A stretch of DNA of 64,000 nt, taken from contig CAJBLH010000167.1 in assembly GCA_903953895.1 (NCBI GenBank), forward strand, positions 62,001 through 126,000, given 5' to 3'. The DNA comes from an uncultured Desulfobacteraceae bacterium (GTDB lineage Bacteria; Desulfobacterota; Desulfobacteria; Desulfobacterales; Desulfatirhabdiaceae). Shown here piece after piece: positions 57,110 through 64,000 of the stretch (positions are counted from its first letter, which is position 1; each line of letters begins with the position of its first letter). The notes beneath the pieces were generated by a model that saw nothing but the letters and a program-made list of their open reading frames with translations, was not told the origin of the DNA and did not search any database. Position numbers and translations under genes: made by a program.

Positions 57110-57146
57110 AGCGATAGTTTATCGGTTAGAGATGGCAGAAAAAGGC
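57110..57146. repeat. Possible remnant of the inverted-repeat element
   Basis: TCGGTTAGAGATGGCAGAAA and the following AAGGCCTAT resemble the inner part of copy A (CGGTCGGGGATGGCTGAAAA, then AGGTCTAT), with about five differences over 29 bases. Terminal repeats are not recognisable. It lies exactly at the junction between the Uma2 gene and etfB. Confidence 0.4.
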
Positions 57147-57920
57147 CTATATCACTTTGGCCTCTTCATGCAGAATCCGGACCAGCTCAGCCGCTTTTGC
57201 CTGGGGCGTTGCCGCATCGATGATTTTTGCGGCTTTGCGCATTTCGGGCAGTTTCATGGCCACCACCCGCAGCAGCGGCGCCGGTGCTTCCATGCCCAGA
57301 TCCGCCAGGGTCCTGGTTTCAATCGGTTTCTTTTTGGCTTTCATGACACCGGGAAGCGATGCATACCGGGGTTCGTTCAGCCCGCGCTGGGTCGTAAACA
57401 GGGCCGGCAGCGGGGATTGAATCATCGCTGTACCGCCTTCGATCGTCCGCTGGCATTGAATGCTGCCATCCGCTATTTCCTGCTGGATCACCAGCGAGAC
57501 GAACGGAATATCGAGAAATTCAGCGACTGCCGCACCGACCAGAAAGTTTTCATCATCCACGGCCCGCTGGCCAGCAATGATCAGATCATAGGGCAGCGCC
57601 CGAATCACGGTTGCCAGAATCCGGGCAATTCCCAATCCGTCACAGGATGCAGTGGCCGGATCATTTACCAGAATGCCCTTGTCTGCGCCCATGGCAAGGG
57701 CCGTGCGGATCGCCTCCGACGCTTTGGCGGCGCCAACCGAAACCAGGGTAACCGTGCCCCCCTGTTTTTCCCGGATGCGGAGCGCTTCCTCGACAGCAAA
57801 TTCATCATATGGGCTGATCACCCAGTTGATATCATCGGTTTTTACAGATCGGCCGTCTCCGGCGATCTGGAGAATGGATTCGGTTGACGGCACCTGTTTA
57901 AGCAATACAATTATATCCAC
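57147..57920 (-). CDS. etfB: Electron transfer flavoprotein beta subunit
   Basis: 257 residues: MDIIVLLKQVPSTES, WVISPYDEFAVEEALRI, the adenosine-binding segment LAMGADKGILVND, DLIIAGQRAVDDENFLVGAAVAEFL (seen as AGQRAVDDENF) and a C-terminal VVAMKLPEMRKAA arm. The start is GTG 57920 behind GTGAGGA. It forms the AMP-binding half of the ETF with EtfA and is preceded by the two-subunit oxidoreductase genes on the same strand (231-base gap). Confidence 0.95.
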   Translation of the reverse strand: MDIIVLLKQVPSTESILQIAGDGRSVKTDDINWVISPYDEFAVEEALRIREKQGGTVTLVSVGAAKASEAIRTALAMGADKGILVNDPATASCDGLGIARILATVIRALPYDLIIAGQRAVDDENFLVGAAVAEFLDIPFVSLVIQQEIADGSIQCQRTIEGGTAMIQSPLPALFTTQRGLNEPRYASLPGVMKAKKKPIETRTLADLGMEAPAPLLRVVAMKLPEMRKAAKIIDAATPQAKAAELVRILHEEAKVI

Positions 57921-58120
57921 GCGTATGTCCTCACTTTTCTATCAATTCTGAAAATGGTCATGGCCGGAACACTCCGCCGCCCCGTGTATATTCCACTGTC
58001 TTTTCTATTCACCACCACCACCCGTGTCAATATCTTTATCGAAACCGGGGTTAAATATTACAATCCGCAGTTGTTTCACTGTATATTGCGAACGGGCATA
58101 ACCGCACTTTCCTGATGCTC

Positions 58121-58140
58121 CCTCCCCCTGCTGGGGGAGG
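58121..58140. repeat. Short perfect hairpin before the oxidoreductase beta gene stop
   Basis: CCTCCCCC and GGGGGAGG form a perfect 8-bp stem with a 4-base loop, 10 bases from the stop codon of the minus-strand oxidoreductase gene. It may be a processing or stabilising hairpin in the gap before etfB. Otherwise the 230-base gap is featureless. Confidence 0.5.
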
Positions 58141-58150
58141 AGGTGAAAGA

Positions 58151-59455
58151 TTACCTGCAGAGAGATTCGACAGCTTTTTCAACCATGGCAAGGGCCGTTT
58201 CGTACTCGGCTTTGCGAAAACGCAACTGGAGCGCAGCCTTAAGCATATCCATGTTCAGCACCCTGTTCTGTTTTGCCAGAACTGCCAGCGAAACCAGCGC
58301 CCAGTCCTGCGACTTGATTTTCTCCGCCTTGAAATCGACTTCGATAATGGTTGCAGCGCTTGGCGGCAGGTCGATACCGGATGCCTTGATCACCCATGCT
58401 TCCGGTGGCAGAGCGGCTATCATTTTCTTTCTGCGGCTCACGCCTTCCGGCGCCAGAGCAATGACGACCGAAGGATTCTCGATGCCTGTGTATTCAATCT
58501 CCACATCGGAAAGGATGATTTCCGTCACCGAGTGCCCCCGCATGACGGTAATCGGATAGTCGCTTTTCTGGGCTGTATGGCATCCGGCCGATGCCCCGGC
58601 CAGACACAGCAGTTCTCCGGCAGTGATGATACGCTGACCGGCACTTCCCAATACCACGACTTCACTGCGGCCCGCCTGGGGAGGCGTACAGGTGGCTTCG
58701 ATACGGGCCGGCTTCGATACGGGCTGAAGCCTGGCCGCCTCCTGCCGGTATGCCCGGCCGTATTCCTCGCGGGCGTTCCGAGTCCGATAATCCCCCAGAT
58801 CCGGAAGGATCGCCAGATCCGCTTCGATGCTCCTGGGCGTCAATTTATTGCGACGGGTGTAGCGGCCCGGACAGAGCCCCCAGATATCGAGCAGTGAAAA
58901 TCCGTCAAAGGCAATGGCCTCTTTCAGCCCTTCGACAATCCCCTTGTCATAAGTGGACAGTCGGGATACATACCCGGCGCCGGCCGCCGCCGCCACCTGA
59001 CAGATATCCATCGGCTTTTCCAGCCGATTCAAAAAGCCCGAACCGACCTGGGCATCCTGCGGTGTTGTCGATGAGCATTGGCCGCCCGTCATGCCGTAAT
59101 TGAAATTGTTGAGTACCAGAAGTGTCAGATCGATGTTTTTCCGGCAGGTACTCAGGACATGGGCGCCGCCGATACCCAGACCCCCGTCTCCCATGGTGAC
59201 GATGACTTTCAGATCCGGACGGGCCATCTTGATTCCGGTGGCATAGGTCAGGGCCCGACCATGCAGGCCATGAAAGGCATGGGTATTGAAAAACGTATCG
59301 AACAAGCCGGAACAGCCGATATCGCTGACCATCACGACTTCTTCTGCAGACAAGCCCATCGCCACCAACGCCTGGTCGAGAGCATGCAGCACCTGGTCAT
59401 GGGAACATCCCGGGCAGAACACGGGCGGACGGCTGCCGTTCAATAAACTATCCAT
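58151..59455 (-). CDS. 2-oxoacid:ferredoxin oxidoreductase, beta-gamma fusion subunit
   Basis: 434 residues. Residues 1 to about 215 form the TPP-binding beta subunit: PVFCPGCSHD at the start, GCSGLFDTFF, then MGDGGLGIGGAHVLS and NNFNYGMTGGQ for the TPP/Mg site. From about 265 a gamma-type domain begins (VVVLGSAGQRIITAGELLCLAG) and runs to the end. Beta-gamma fusion in this order is uncommon. It overlaps the alpha gene by 8 bases, so it is translationally coupled with it. Substrate is not fixed by sequence; context suggests 2-oxoadipate or branched 2-oxoacids. No separate ferredoxin subunit gene is visible. Confidence 0.88.
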   Translation of the reverse strand: MDSLLNGSRPPVFCPGCSHDQVLHALDQALVAMGLSAEEVVMVSDIGCSGLFDTFFNTHAFHGLHGRALTYATGIKMARPDLKVIVTMGDGGLGIGGAHVLSTCRKNIDLTLLVLNNFNYGMTGGQCSSTTPQDAQVGSGFLNRLEKPMDICQVAAAAGAGYVSRLSTYDKGIVEGLKEAIAFDGFSLLDIWGLCPGRYTRRNKLTPRSIEADLAILPDLGDYRTRNAREEYGRAYRQEAARLQPVSKPARIEATCTPPQAGRSEVVVLGSAGQRIITAGELLCLAGASAGCHTAQKSDYPITVMRGHSVTEIILSDVEIEYTGIENPSVVIALAPEGVSRRKKMIAALPPEAWVIKASGIDLPPSAATIIEVDFKAEKIKSQDWALVSLAVLAKQNRVLNMDMLKAALQLRFRKAEYETALAMVEKAVESLCR

Positions 59456-60569
59456 GGATGATCACCTCCTGAATCTGTCCGGGCTTGATCAGTTCTCCGT
59501 TCATCTGCCCGAGAAAATCAATTTTTTTGTCGGGCAGCAGCCGCTGGATTTCCCGAACGTACTGACCGAGATTCATCTCCGCCATCACCACCCGTTTGTA
59601 GGCGGCGGCCTTTTCCCGAATCAACTGCTCCGGAACGGGCCACAGGGTTTTGAGGATCAGCAGCGATGCTTTCGGAGTACCGGACTGGAGATTTTTCACA
59701 GCCGTCATGGCAGCCCGGGCGGTCACCCCGTAAGCGATAACCAGGGTATCGGCATCCGGCACCAGGTACTCATCGTAATAAGTGAATGCCGGGACGGATT
59801 TTTTCAGTTTGTCGTCGAGACGCTTCTGCATATCGGCGATCTGCCCTGGATCGGTCGTGATATATCCATCCGGCCCGTGGGTCGAGGACGTCTGGCGAAC
59901 CAGACGCCCGCCGCCGATAGGCAGAAAATCGGGAACCAAAGAATCGTTCTTCACACCGAACGGCATAAAAGGCTGCGCCGCATCGGCCGTCTTTCTATCC
60001 ATCACTGGCGGCAAATTCAGTCGATCCAGATCGATGGTCTCGCGGGTCATGGAGACTTCTTTGTTGGCGGCCAGAAATACCGGACACCGATACTGCTCGG
60101 CCAGGTTGAAGGCGTGTACGGTCAGCACGAAACAGTCCCGGATATCCACCGGCGCCAGCACGATCACCGGAAACCCGCCGCTGTTGCCCCATTGCAGAAA
60201 CTGAATGTCTCCATCGGCCCCCTTGGTGGCGGAACCCGTGGACGGCCCCAGGCGTTGAACATCCACAATGACGATAGGAATTTCGCTGCCGATGGCAAAA
60301 GATATCTGCTCGCTGTAAAGACTGATTCCCGGACCGGATGTGGCTGTCATGGTCTTCATGCCGGACATGGCAGCCCCCAGACAGAATCCGATGGATGCGA
60401 TTTCATCTTCGCCCTGAAGGCAGACTCCGCCCTGGGGGGGCAGAAGCTTCAGCATGGTGTTATAAATTGTCGTAGCCGGCGTGATCGGATAACCGGCAAA
60501 AAAATTGCATCCGGCAGCCACCGCTCCCCAACCAATGGCTTCGTTGCCTTCCATTAACGTCAGTGCCAT
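59448..60569 (-). CDS. 2-oxoacid:ferredoxin oxidoreductase, alpha subunit (KorA-like)
   Basis: 373 residues. The PFOR domain I signature AGYPITPATTI, GEDEIASIG and MTATSGPGISLYSEQ are present, and the domain II region lies after FVLTVHAFNLAEQY. It forms the alpha part of a KorAB-like enzyme with the beta-gamma protein. The start is preceded by GGATAAGGAAA and follows repeat copy 2. Oxidative decarboxylation of the acyl moiety yields acyl-CoA and reduced ferredoxin. Confidence 0.9.
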   Translation of the reverse strand: MALTLMEGNEAIGWGAVAAGCNFFAGYPITPATTIYNTMLKLLPPQGGVCLQGEDEIASIGFCLGAAMSGMKTMTATSGPGISLYSEQISFAIGSEIPIVIVDVQRLGPSTGSATKGADGDIQFLQWGNSGGFPVIVLAPVDIRDCFVLTVHAFNLAEQYRCPVFLAANKEVSMTRETIDLDRLNLPPVMDRKTADAAQPFMPFGVKNDSLVPDFLPIGGGRLVRQTSSTHGPDGYITTDPGQIADMQKRLDDKLKKSVPAFTYYDEYLVPDADTLVIAYGVTARAAMTAVKNLQSGTPKASLLILKTLWPVPEQLIREKAAAYKRVVMAEMNLGQYVREIQRLLPDKKIDFLGQMNGELIKPGQIQEVIIHG

Positions 60570-60592
60570 ATTTTTCCTTATCCTAAATTTAA

Positions 60593-60678
60593 TTCACATG
60601 GATGGACAGGATAGACAGGATAAAAGCGTAGCTTTCATCATTCGCTTTTATCCTGTTCATCCTGTATATCCATGTAAA
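60593..60678. repeat. Palindromic repeat, copy 2 (ACATGGAT...ATCCATGT)
   Basis: TTCACATGGATGGACAGGAT (60593-60612) and ATCCTGTATATCCATGTAAA (60659-60678) form the same outer arms as the copy at 24694-24767, with an extended stem inside (GATAAAAGCG with CGCTTTTATC). It lies between the dehydrogenase stop and the oxidoreductase alpha start, within the catabolic block. Confidence 0.78.
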
Positions 60679-62223
60679 TTATTCGATGTCGAATCTGATC
60701 CCCTGGGCCAGGGGCGGCGAATCTCCGAAATTGATGGTATTGGTTTGTCGCCGCATATAAGCTTTCCATGCATCCGAACCCGACTCCCGGCCGCCGCCGG
60801 TGTCTTTTTCTCCGCCAAAAGCCCCGCCGATCTCGGCTCCCGATGTGCCGATGTTGACATTGGCAATTCCGCAGTCCGATCCCCAGTGAGACAGGAAGGC
60901 TTCGGCCTCTTTCATGCTGTCCGTAAAAATAGCGGATGAAAGCCCCTGCTGCACACCATTTTGAATATCGATGGCCTCATTCACATCACCTGTGTATCGG
61001 ATCAGATAGAGAATCGGTGCAAAGGTTTCTTCCTGAACGATAGCATAATGATTTTCGGCTTCGACCAGGGCCGGTCTGACGTAACATCCGGATTCATAGC
61101 CGGAACCGCTCAGCACTTCGCCGCCGAAAATCACGTTTCCGCCGGCCTTTTTGACATTCTCCAGCGCCGCCAGGCAGGAAGTGACCGCACTTTTATCGAT
61201 CAAGGGGCCTACATGATTCTTTTCGTCCAGCGGGTCTCCGATGCGCAGGCCGCCGTAAGCCTTGACCAGCGAAGTTTTCACTTTGTCGTAAACAGCGTCA
61301 TGGATAATCAGACGCCGGGTTGTTGTGCAGCGTTGCCCGGCGGTGCCGACCGCACCGAAAACAACCGACGGAATCGCCATCTTCAGGTTGGTGCTTGGCG
61401 TGATGATAATGGCGTTGTTGCCGCCCAGTTCCATGATGTATCTGCCAAGGCGACCGGCGATAACACCGGCGGCATGTTTGCCGACCCGGGTCGAACCCGT
61501 CAACGACACCAGCGGAATGCGTCTGTCGTTAAGGATTTTTTCACCGATGGTCTTGCCACTGCCGACAACCAGATTGAACACGCCTTCGGGAATGCCGTTT
61601 TCTTTGAGTACAGCGCTGAGGATGTTTTGTGTGGCAATGGCGGTCAACGGCACTTTCGAAGCCGGTTTCCAGACATTGACATCCCCGCAGACCGCCGCGA
61701 TCATGGCATTCCAGGACCAAACCGCCACCGGAAAGTTGAATGCGGAAATCGCGGCCACAATTCCCAGCGGATGATACTGGTCGTACATCCTGTGGGAAGG
61801 GCGCTCGGAATGCATGGTTAACCCGTACAACTGGCGGGACAGACCTACGGCGAAATCGCAGATGTCGATCATTTCCTGGACTTCTCCCCAGCCTTCCTGA
61901 AGCGACTTGCCCATTTCATACGACACGAGACTGCCAAGCGGCTTCTTGAATTCCCGAAGCTTGTTGCCGATCTGCCGAACGATTTCACCCCGTCCGGGTG
62001 CCGGCATTTTACGCCAGTACAAAAACGCCTCCTGCGCCTTGCCGACCATGGTTTCATAATCGGCTTCCGATGCCGCATAGACGGAAGCGATCGGTTGGCC
62101 GTTGGTCGGCGAGACGATTGACAGCTCTCCCTGATCGGTGGTTCCGCCCCATGCCAATCCGGTGGACATGCCGTAATTCTTTTCTTTAATTCCCAGAATT
62201 TCTAATATCTTATTGTCGAACAT
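60679..62223 (-). CDS. ALDH7-family aldehyde dehydrogenase (2-aminoadipate-6-semialdehyde type)
   Basis: 514 residues, NAD-dependent. The match to antiquitin (ALDH7) is strong across the chain: PAPGRGEIVRQIG, EVQEMIDICDFAVGLSRQLYG (seen as VQEMIDICDFAVGLSRQ), AFNFPVAVWSWN, catalytic Glu265 in MELGGNNAIII, catalytic Cys299 in GTAGQRCTTTRR, and SGAEIGGAFGGEKDTGGG with DAWKAYMRRQTNTINF at the end. ALDH7 enzymes oxidise aminoadipate semialdehyde (piperideine-6-carboxylate) in lysine and pipecolate breakdown, and other aldehydes less well. ATG 62223 with AAGGAG is better than GTG 62229. It lies 21 bases after the FAD oxidoreductase gene. Confidence 0.92.
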   Translation of the reverse strand: MFDNKILEILGIKEKNYGMSTGLAWGGTTDQGELSIVSPTNGQPIASVYAASEADYETMVGKAQEAFLYWRKMPAPGRGEIVRQIGNKLREFKKPLGSLVSYEMGKSLQEGWGEVQEMIDICDFAVGLSRQLYGLTMHSERPSHRMYDQYHPLGIVAAISAFNFPVAVWSWNAMIAAVCGDVNVWKPASKVPLTAIATQNILSAVLKENGIPEGVFNLVVGSGKTIGEKILNDRRIPLVSLTGSTRVGKHAAGVIAGRLGRYIMELGGNNAIIITPSTNLKMAIPSVVFGAVGTAGQRCTTTRRLIIHDAVYDKVKTSLVKAYGGLRIGDPLDEKNHVGPLIDKSAVTSCLAALENVKKAGGNVIFGGEVLSGSGYESGCYVRPALVEAENHYAIVQEETFAPILYLIRYTGDVNEAIDIQNGVQQGLSSAIFTDSMKEAEAFLSHWGSDCGIANVNIGTSGAEIGGAFGGEKDTGGGRESGSDAWKAYMRRQTNTINFGDSPPLAQGIRFDIE

Positions 62224-62244
62224 AACCACTCCTTGAATGTGGAA

Positions 62245-63417
62245 TCAGTAAATACCGCTTTCATTCAGCGGCCGGTTTTCCAGAATCCGCTCGGGCCCGA
62301 ACACGGACAGATCCATAGAAAGGGTCTGCCGGGTGATCAACTCGGCGATATAGCGCCCCACCGCCGGCCCCTGCTGCAACCCGTGGCCGGAAAAACCGTT
62401 TGCCAGATACAGGCCTTTGAGTTCCGGCCATTCTCCGAGAATGGCATTCTCATCGAGGGTGTTCATGGCATACAGGCCGGCCCATCCCCGCACCAGTTTC
62501 AAGGATTCGAATTCGGGTACGAATTCAACCAGGTCGGGCCACAGCAACTCGTAAAACCGTTTATCCTCCCAGGTGAATGAAAACCCGACGGGATCTTCCG
62601 GCATGGATTTTCCCAGAAGAATCAATCCGCCGGTTTCCGTACGAAAATACATGCCGGATGGAATGTATGTCAGCGGCAAAGGACCATCGGGTTTGACCTT
62701 CGTGTCCAATGCAAAGACCTGTCTTTTCACGGGTTCTACAGGCAGTTGAACACCGACTGTCCTGGCGATTTCAGTACACCAGGCGCCGGCGCAATTGACA
62801 ACAGCCCCTGCGGTGATATATTCGCCGGTCTTCAGGCGAACACCCGTAATCTGATTCCCGGTTCTGGTAATTTCAGACACCTCGGCATGGATAAACGCTG
62901 CTCCCAGGGAAATGGCCTTGGCCCGATATCCCATCAACACGCCGTACGCATCGAAATGACCGTCTTTGGGGCCGAATGTAGCCCCCACATATCCTTCCGG
63001 GTTATATAGCGGAAATCGCTCGCGAATTTTCTCCGGAGTCCACCATTCCACATCACAACCAAGCGCCTGCTGCATTTTCAGCGAGGCTTGCGCCTCATTC
63101 TGTCCTGCTTCATTCACCAGAAAAAGGTTGCCCTCCCGACGATAGGCAATGGATGGCCTGTTACCATCGATCGCCATTTCCTGTTCAAAATTTTCAAGCA
63201 CCTCGAATGCATACTGAGAGATCTGAACATTGGGCCGAAAACTGAACTGGATGCGGGCGTTGGACATGGACAGGGTTGTGGATGCGCGGCTGTAGGACGG
63301 ATCCATTTCGATCACAGCCGCTTTGACACCCGGCGATATCCGCATCAGGTTGTAGGCGGTGGCGCTGCCCATAATGCCGCCGCCGATAATGACAACATCG
63401 TATGATTTACTGGTCAT
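62245..63417 (-). CDS. FAD-dependent amine/imino-acid oxidoreductase (DAO family)
   Basis: 390 residues. The dinucleotide motif VVIIGGGIMGSATAY is at 8-22, an FAD-contact segment GAVVNCAGAWC lies in the middle, and LANGFSGHGLQQGPAVGRYIAEL is at the end. The C-terminal wording (GWAGLYAMNTLDENAILG) is close to FOXRED1 and to sarcosine-, dimethylglycine- and pipecolate-type oxidases. The frame is open to 63546; ATG 63417 with GGAG is the start. It is directly followed by the ALDH7 gene. In Pseudomonas putida a FAD pipecolate oxidase (AmaA) and an ALDH7 protein (AmaB) are paired in the same way, which supports an L-pipecolate role. Under anoxia electrons would leave through ETF. Confidence 0.85.
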   Translation of the reverse strand: MTSKSYDVVIIGGGIMGSATAYNLMRISPGVKAAVIEMDPSYSRASTTLSMSNARIQFSFRPNVQISQYAFEVLENFEQEMAIDGNRPSIAYRREGNLFLVNEAGQNEAQASLKMQQALGCDVEWWTPEKIRERFPLYNPEGYVGATFGPKDGHFDAYGVLMGYRAKAISLGAAFIHAEVSEITRTGNQITGVRLKTGEYITAGAVVNCAGAWCTEIARTVGVQLPVEPVKRQVFALDTKVKPDGPLPLTYIPSGMYFRTETGGLILLGKSMPEDPVGFSFTWEDKRFYELLWPDLVEFVPEFESLKLVRGWAGLYAMNTLDENAILGEWPELKGLYLANGFSGHGLQQGPAVGRYIAELITRQTLSMDLSVFGPERILENRPLNESGIY

Positions 63418-63611
63418 GTAATCTCCATCTGAAAATTTGCAGTCTTGGAAGCGTTGGCCGAATCCAACCCACATATCTAAACTGTTTTTTTGATAATCGG
63501 TGCACAGTGTCTGCCACTTCACAAACCATAGCCCCAACCAGTGCATTTCTTGACGGGTTGAGGCTATATTTCATCTCTGAACGGAATATGGATCAAACGA
63601 AATACAATCGT

Positions 63612-64000
63612 TTATTTGTTATCCCTGACCTCGGCGGCCGGAGATGTCACAAAAACCGGACTTTTGCCTTCGCCGGTGGCATCAAACTGATACATGGGGT
63701 TTCCCACACCTTCCACCTTCACTTTTTTCAGATTCTGAATAAATGTTTTACGATCAATCCCTCCAATCTCAATCACTTTTGCCGCTACTTTCACGGCATC
63801 ATAACCGTAGATGGCTGCCAGGGGGGGGAATCCGCCATGCTTCGGGGTCCAGCGATCTACCAGGTTTTTAGCGGCCGGACGCTTCACATCCACGGTCGGG
63901 GATAGCAGAATATACACATCCTTCACATCGCCTGCCAGTTCAAAGAACTTGGGTTCAATCAATCCATCCGGGCCGTACATGGGAATATCCCATCCCATCT
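63612..64000 (-). CDS. Branched-chain amino acid ABC transporter substrate-binding protein (C-terminal part)
   Basis: About 129 C-terminal residues of a LivJ/LivK-type periplasmic binding protein; the gene runs off the right edge. Visible segments include DVKDVYILLSPTVDVKRPAA, IYGYDAVKVAAKVIEIGGI and the C-terminal YQFDATGEGKSPVFV, all typical of Peripla_BP_6. It is on the same strand and upstream of the FAD oxidoreductase gene (195-base gap), so it is a candidate for uptake of the amino acid used by this block. Confidence 0.85.
   Translation of the reverse strand, partial: MGWDIPMYGPDGLIEPKFFELAGDVKDVYILLSPTVDVKRPAAKNLVDRWTPKHGGFPPLAAIYGYDAVKVAAKVIEIGGIDRKTFIQNLKKVKVEGVGNPMYQFDATGEGKSPVFVTSPAAEVRDNK

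Noticed and set aside
59286-60557. 423-codon plus-strand open frame opposite the oxidoreductase genes
   Set aside because: It crosses two well-identified minus-strand genes and has shadow-frame composition (high His, Arg, Gln).

Overview
The window reads as a chromosomal segment of a sulfate-reducing deltaproteobacterium (Desulfobacterota, probably in or near the Desulfobacteraceae/Desulfosarcina group). The evidence is a complete dissimilatory sulfite reductase locus (dsrA, dsrB, dsrD and a CbiA-type siroheme amidase gene), a Tmc-type transmembrane electron-transfer complex, a single-chain pyruvate:ferredoxin oxidoreductase, several ferredoxin- and ETF-linked enzymes, and an elongation factor G of the mitochondrial/spirochaete/delta type. 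Coding density is high. I found no rRNA, tRNA, CRISPR array, phage or intact insertion sequence.

Layout. 1-1243: start of a secreted fibronectin-III protein behind a cyclic-di-GMP-type riboswitch (minus strand), then a long AT-rich leader. 1244-16809: pyruvate:ferredoxin oxidoreductase, an unrecognised membrane protein, a TrkA-type K+ channel, an OleD-like dehydrogenase, a PilB/GspE ATPase, citrate synthase, a Fur-family regulator, small proteins, a cyclase-family hydrolase, glutaminyl-tRNA synthetase and a LOG-family protein. 16810-23129 (minus): the dsr operon, preceded by a TPR protein and an unrecognised, possibly kinase-like protein. 23356-37140: M24 peptidase, ribosomal S9/L13, a GH17-GT2 glucan synthase, an LpoA-like lipoprotein, Kdo transferase, phosphofructokinase, arabinose-5-phosphate isomerase and a PpiD-type chaperone (envelope and LPS functions). 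37155-41287 (minus): tmcD-C-B-A plus a CheY-like receiver. 41952-52264: coaBC, uracil-DNA glycosylase and phosphodiesterase genes, a large radical SAM protein, HtrA, EF-G and a RecA-like ATPase.

52440-64000 (minus) is a catabolic block: a liv-type binding protein, a FAD amine/imino-acid oxidoreductase, an ALDH7-family (aminoadipate-semialdehyde type) dehydrogenase, a two-subunit 2-oxoacid:ferredoxin oxidoreductase, ETF beta and alpha, and ETF:quinone oxidoreductase. Together they fit oxidation of L-lysine or L-pipecolate through 2-aminoadipate, 2-oxoadipate and glutaryl-CoA, with electrons delivered to ferredoxin and the quinone pool and finally to sulfite reduction by the dsr and tmc modules. 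This pathway assignment is an inference: the steps before pipecolate, the transaminase and glutaryl-CoA dehydrogenase are not in the window. The block is interrupted by accessory genes (Uma2 nuclease, DUF433/DUF5615 pair).

Other unusual features: two copies and one remnant of a roughly 105-bp repeat with terminal inverted repeats; a second palindromic repeat present twice; an intrinsic terminator inside the EF-G 5' leader; a 15-codon leader ORF in the dsrA 5' leader; and an M50-type membrane protein in which the metal-binding and catalytic residues are replaced.
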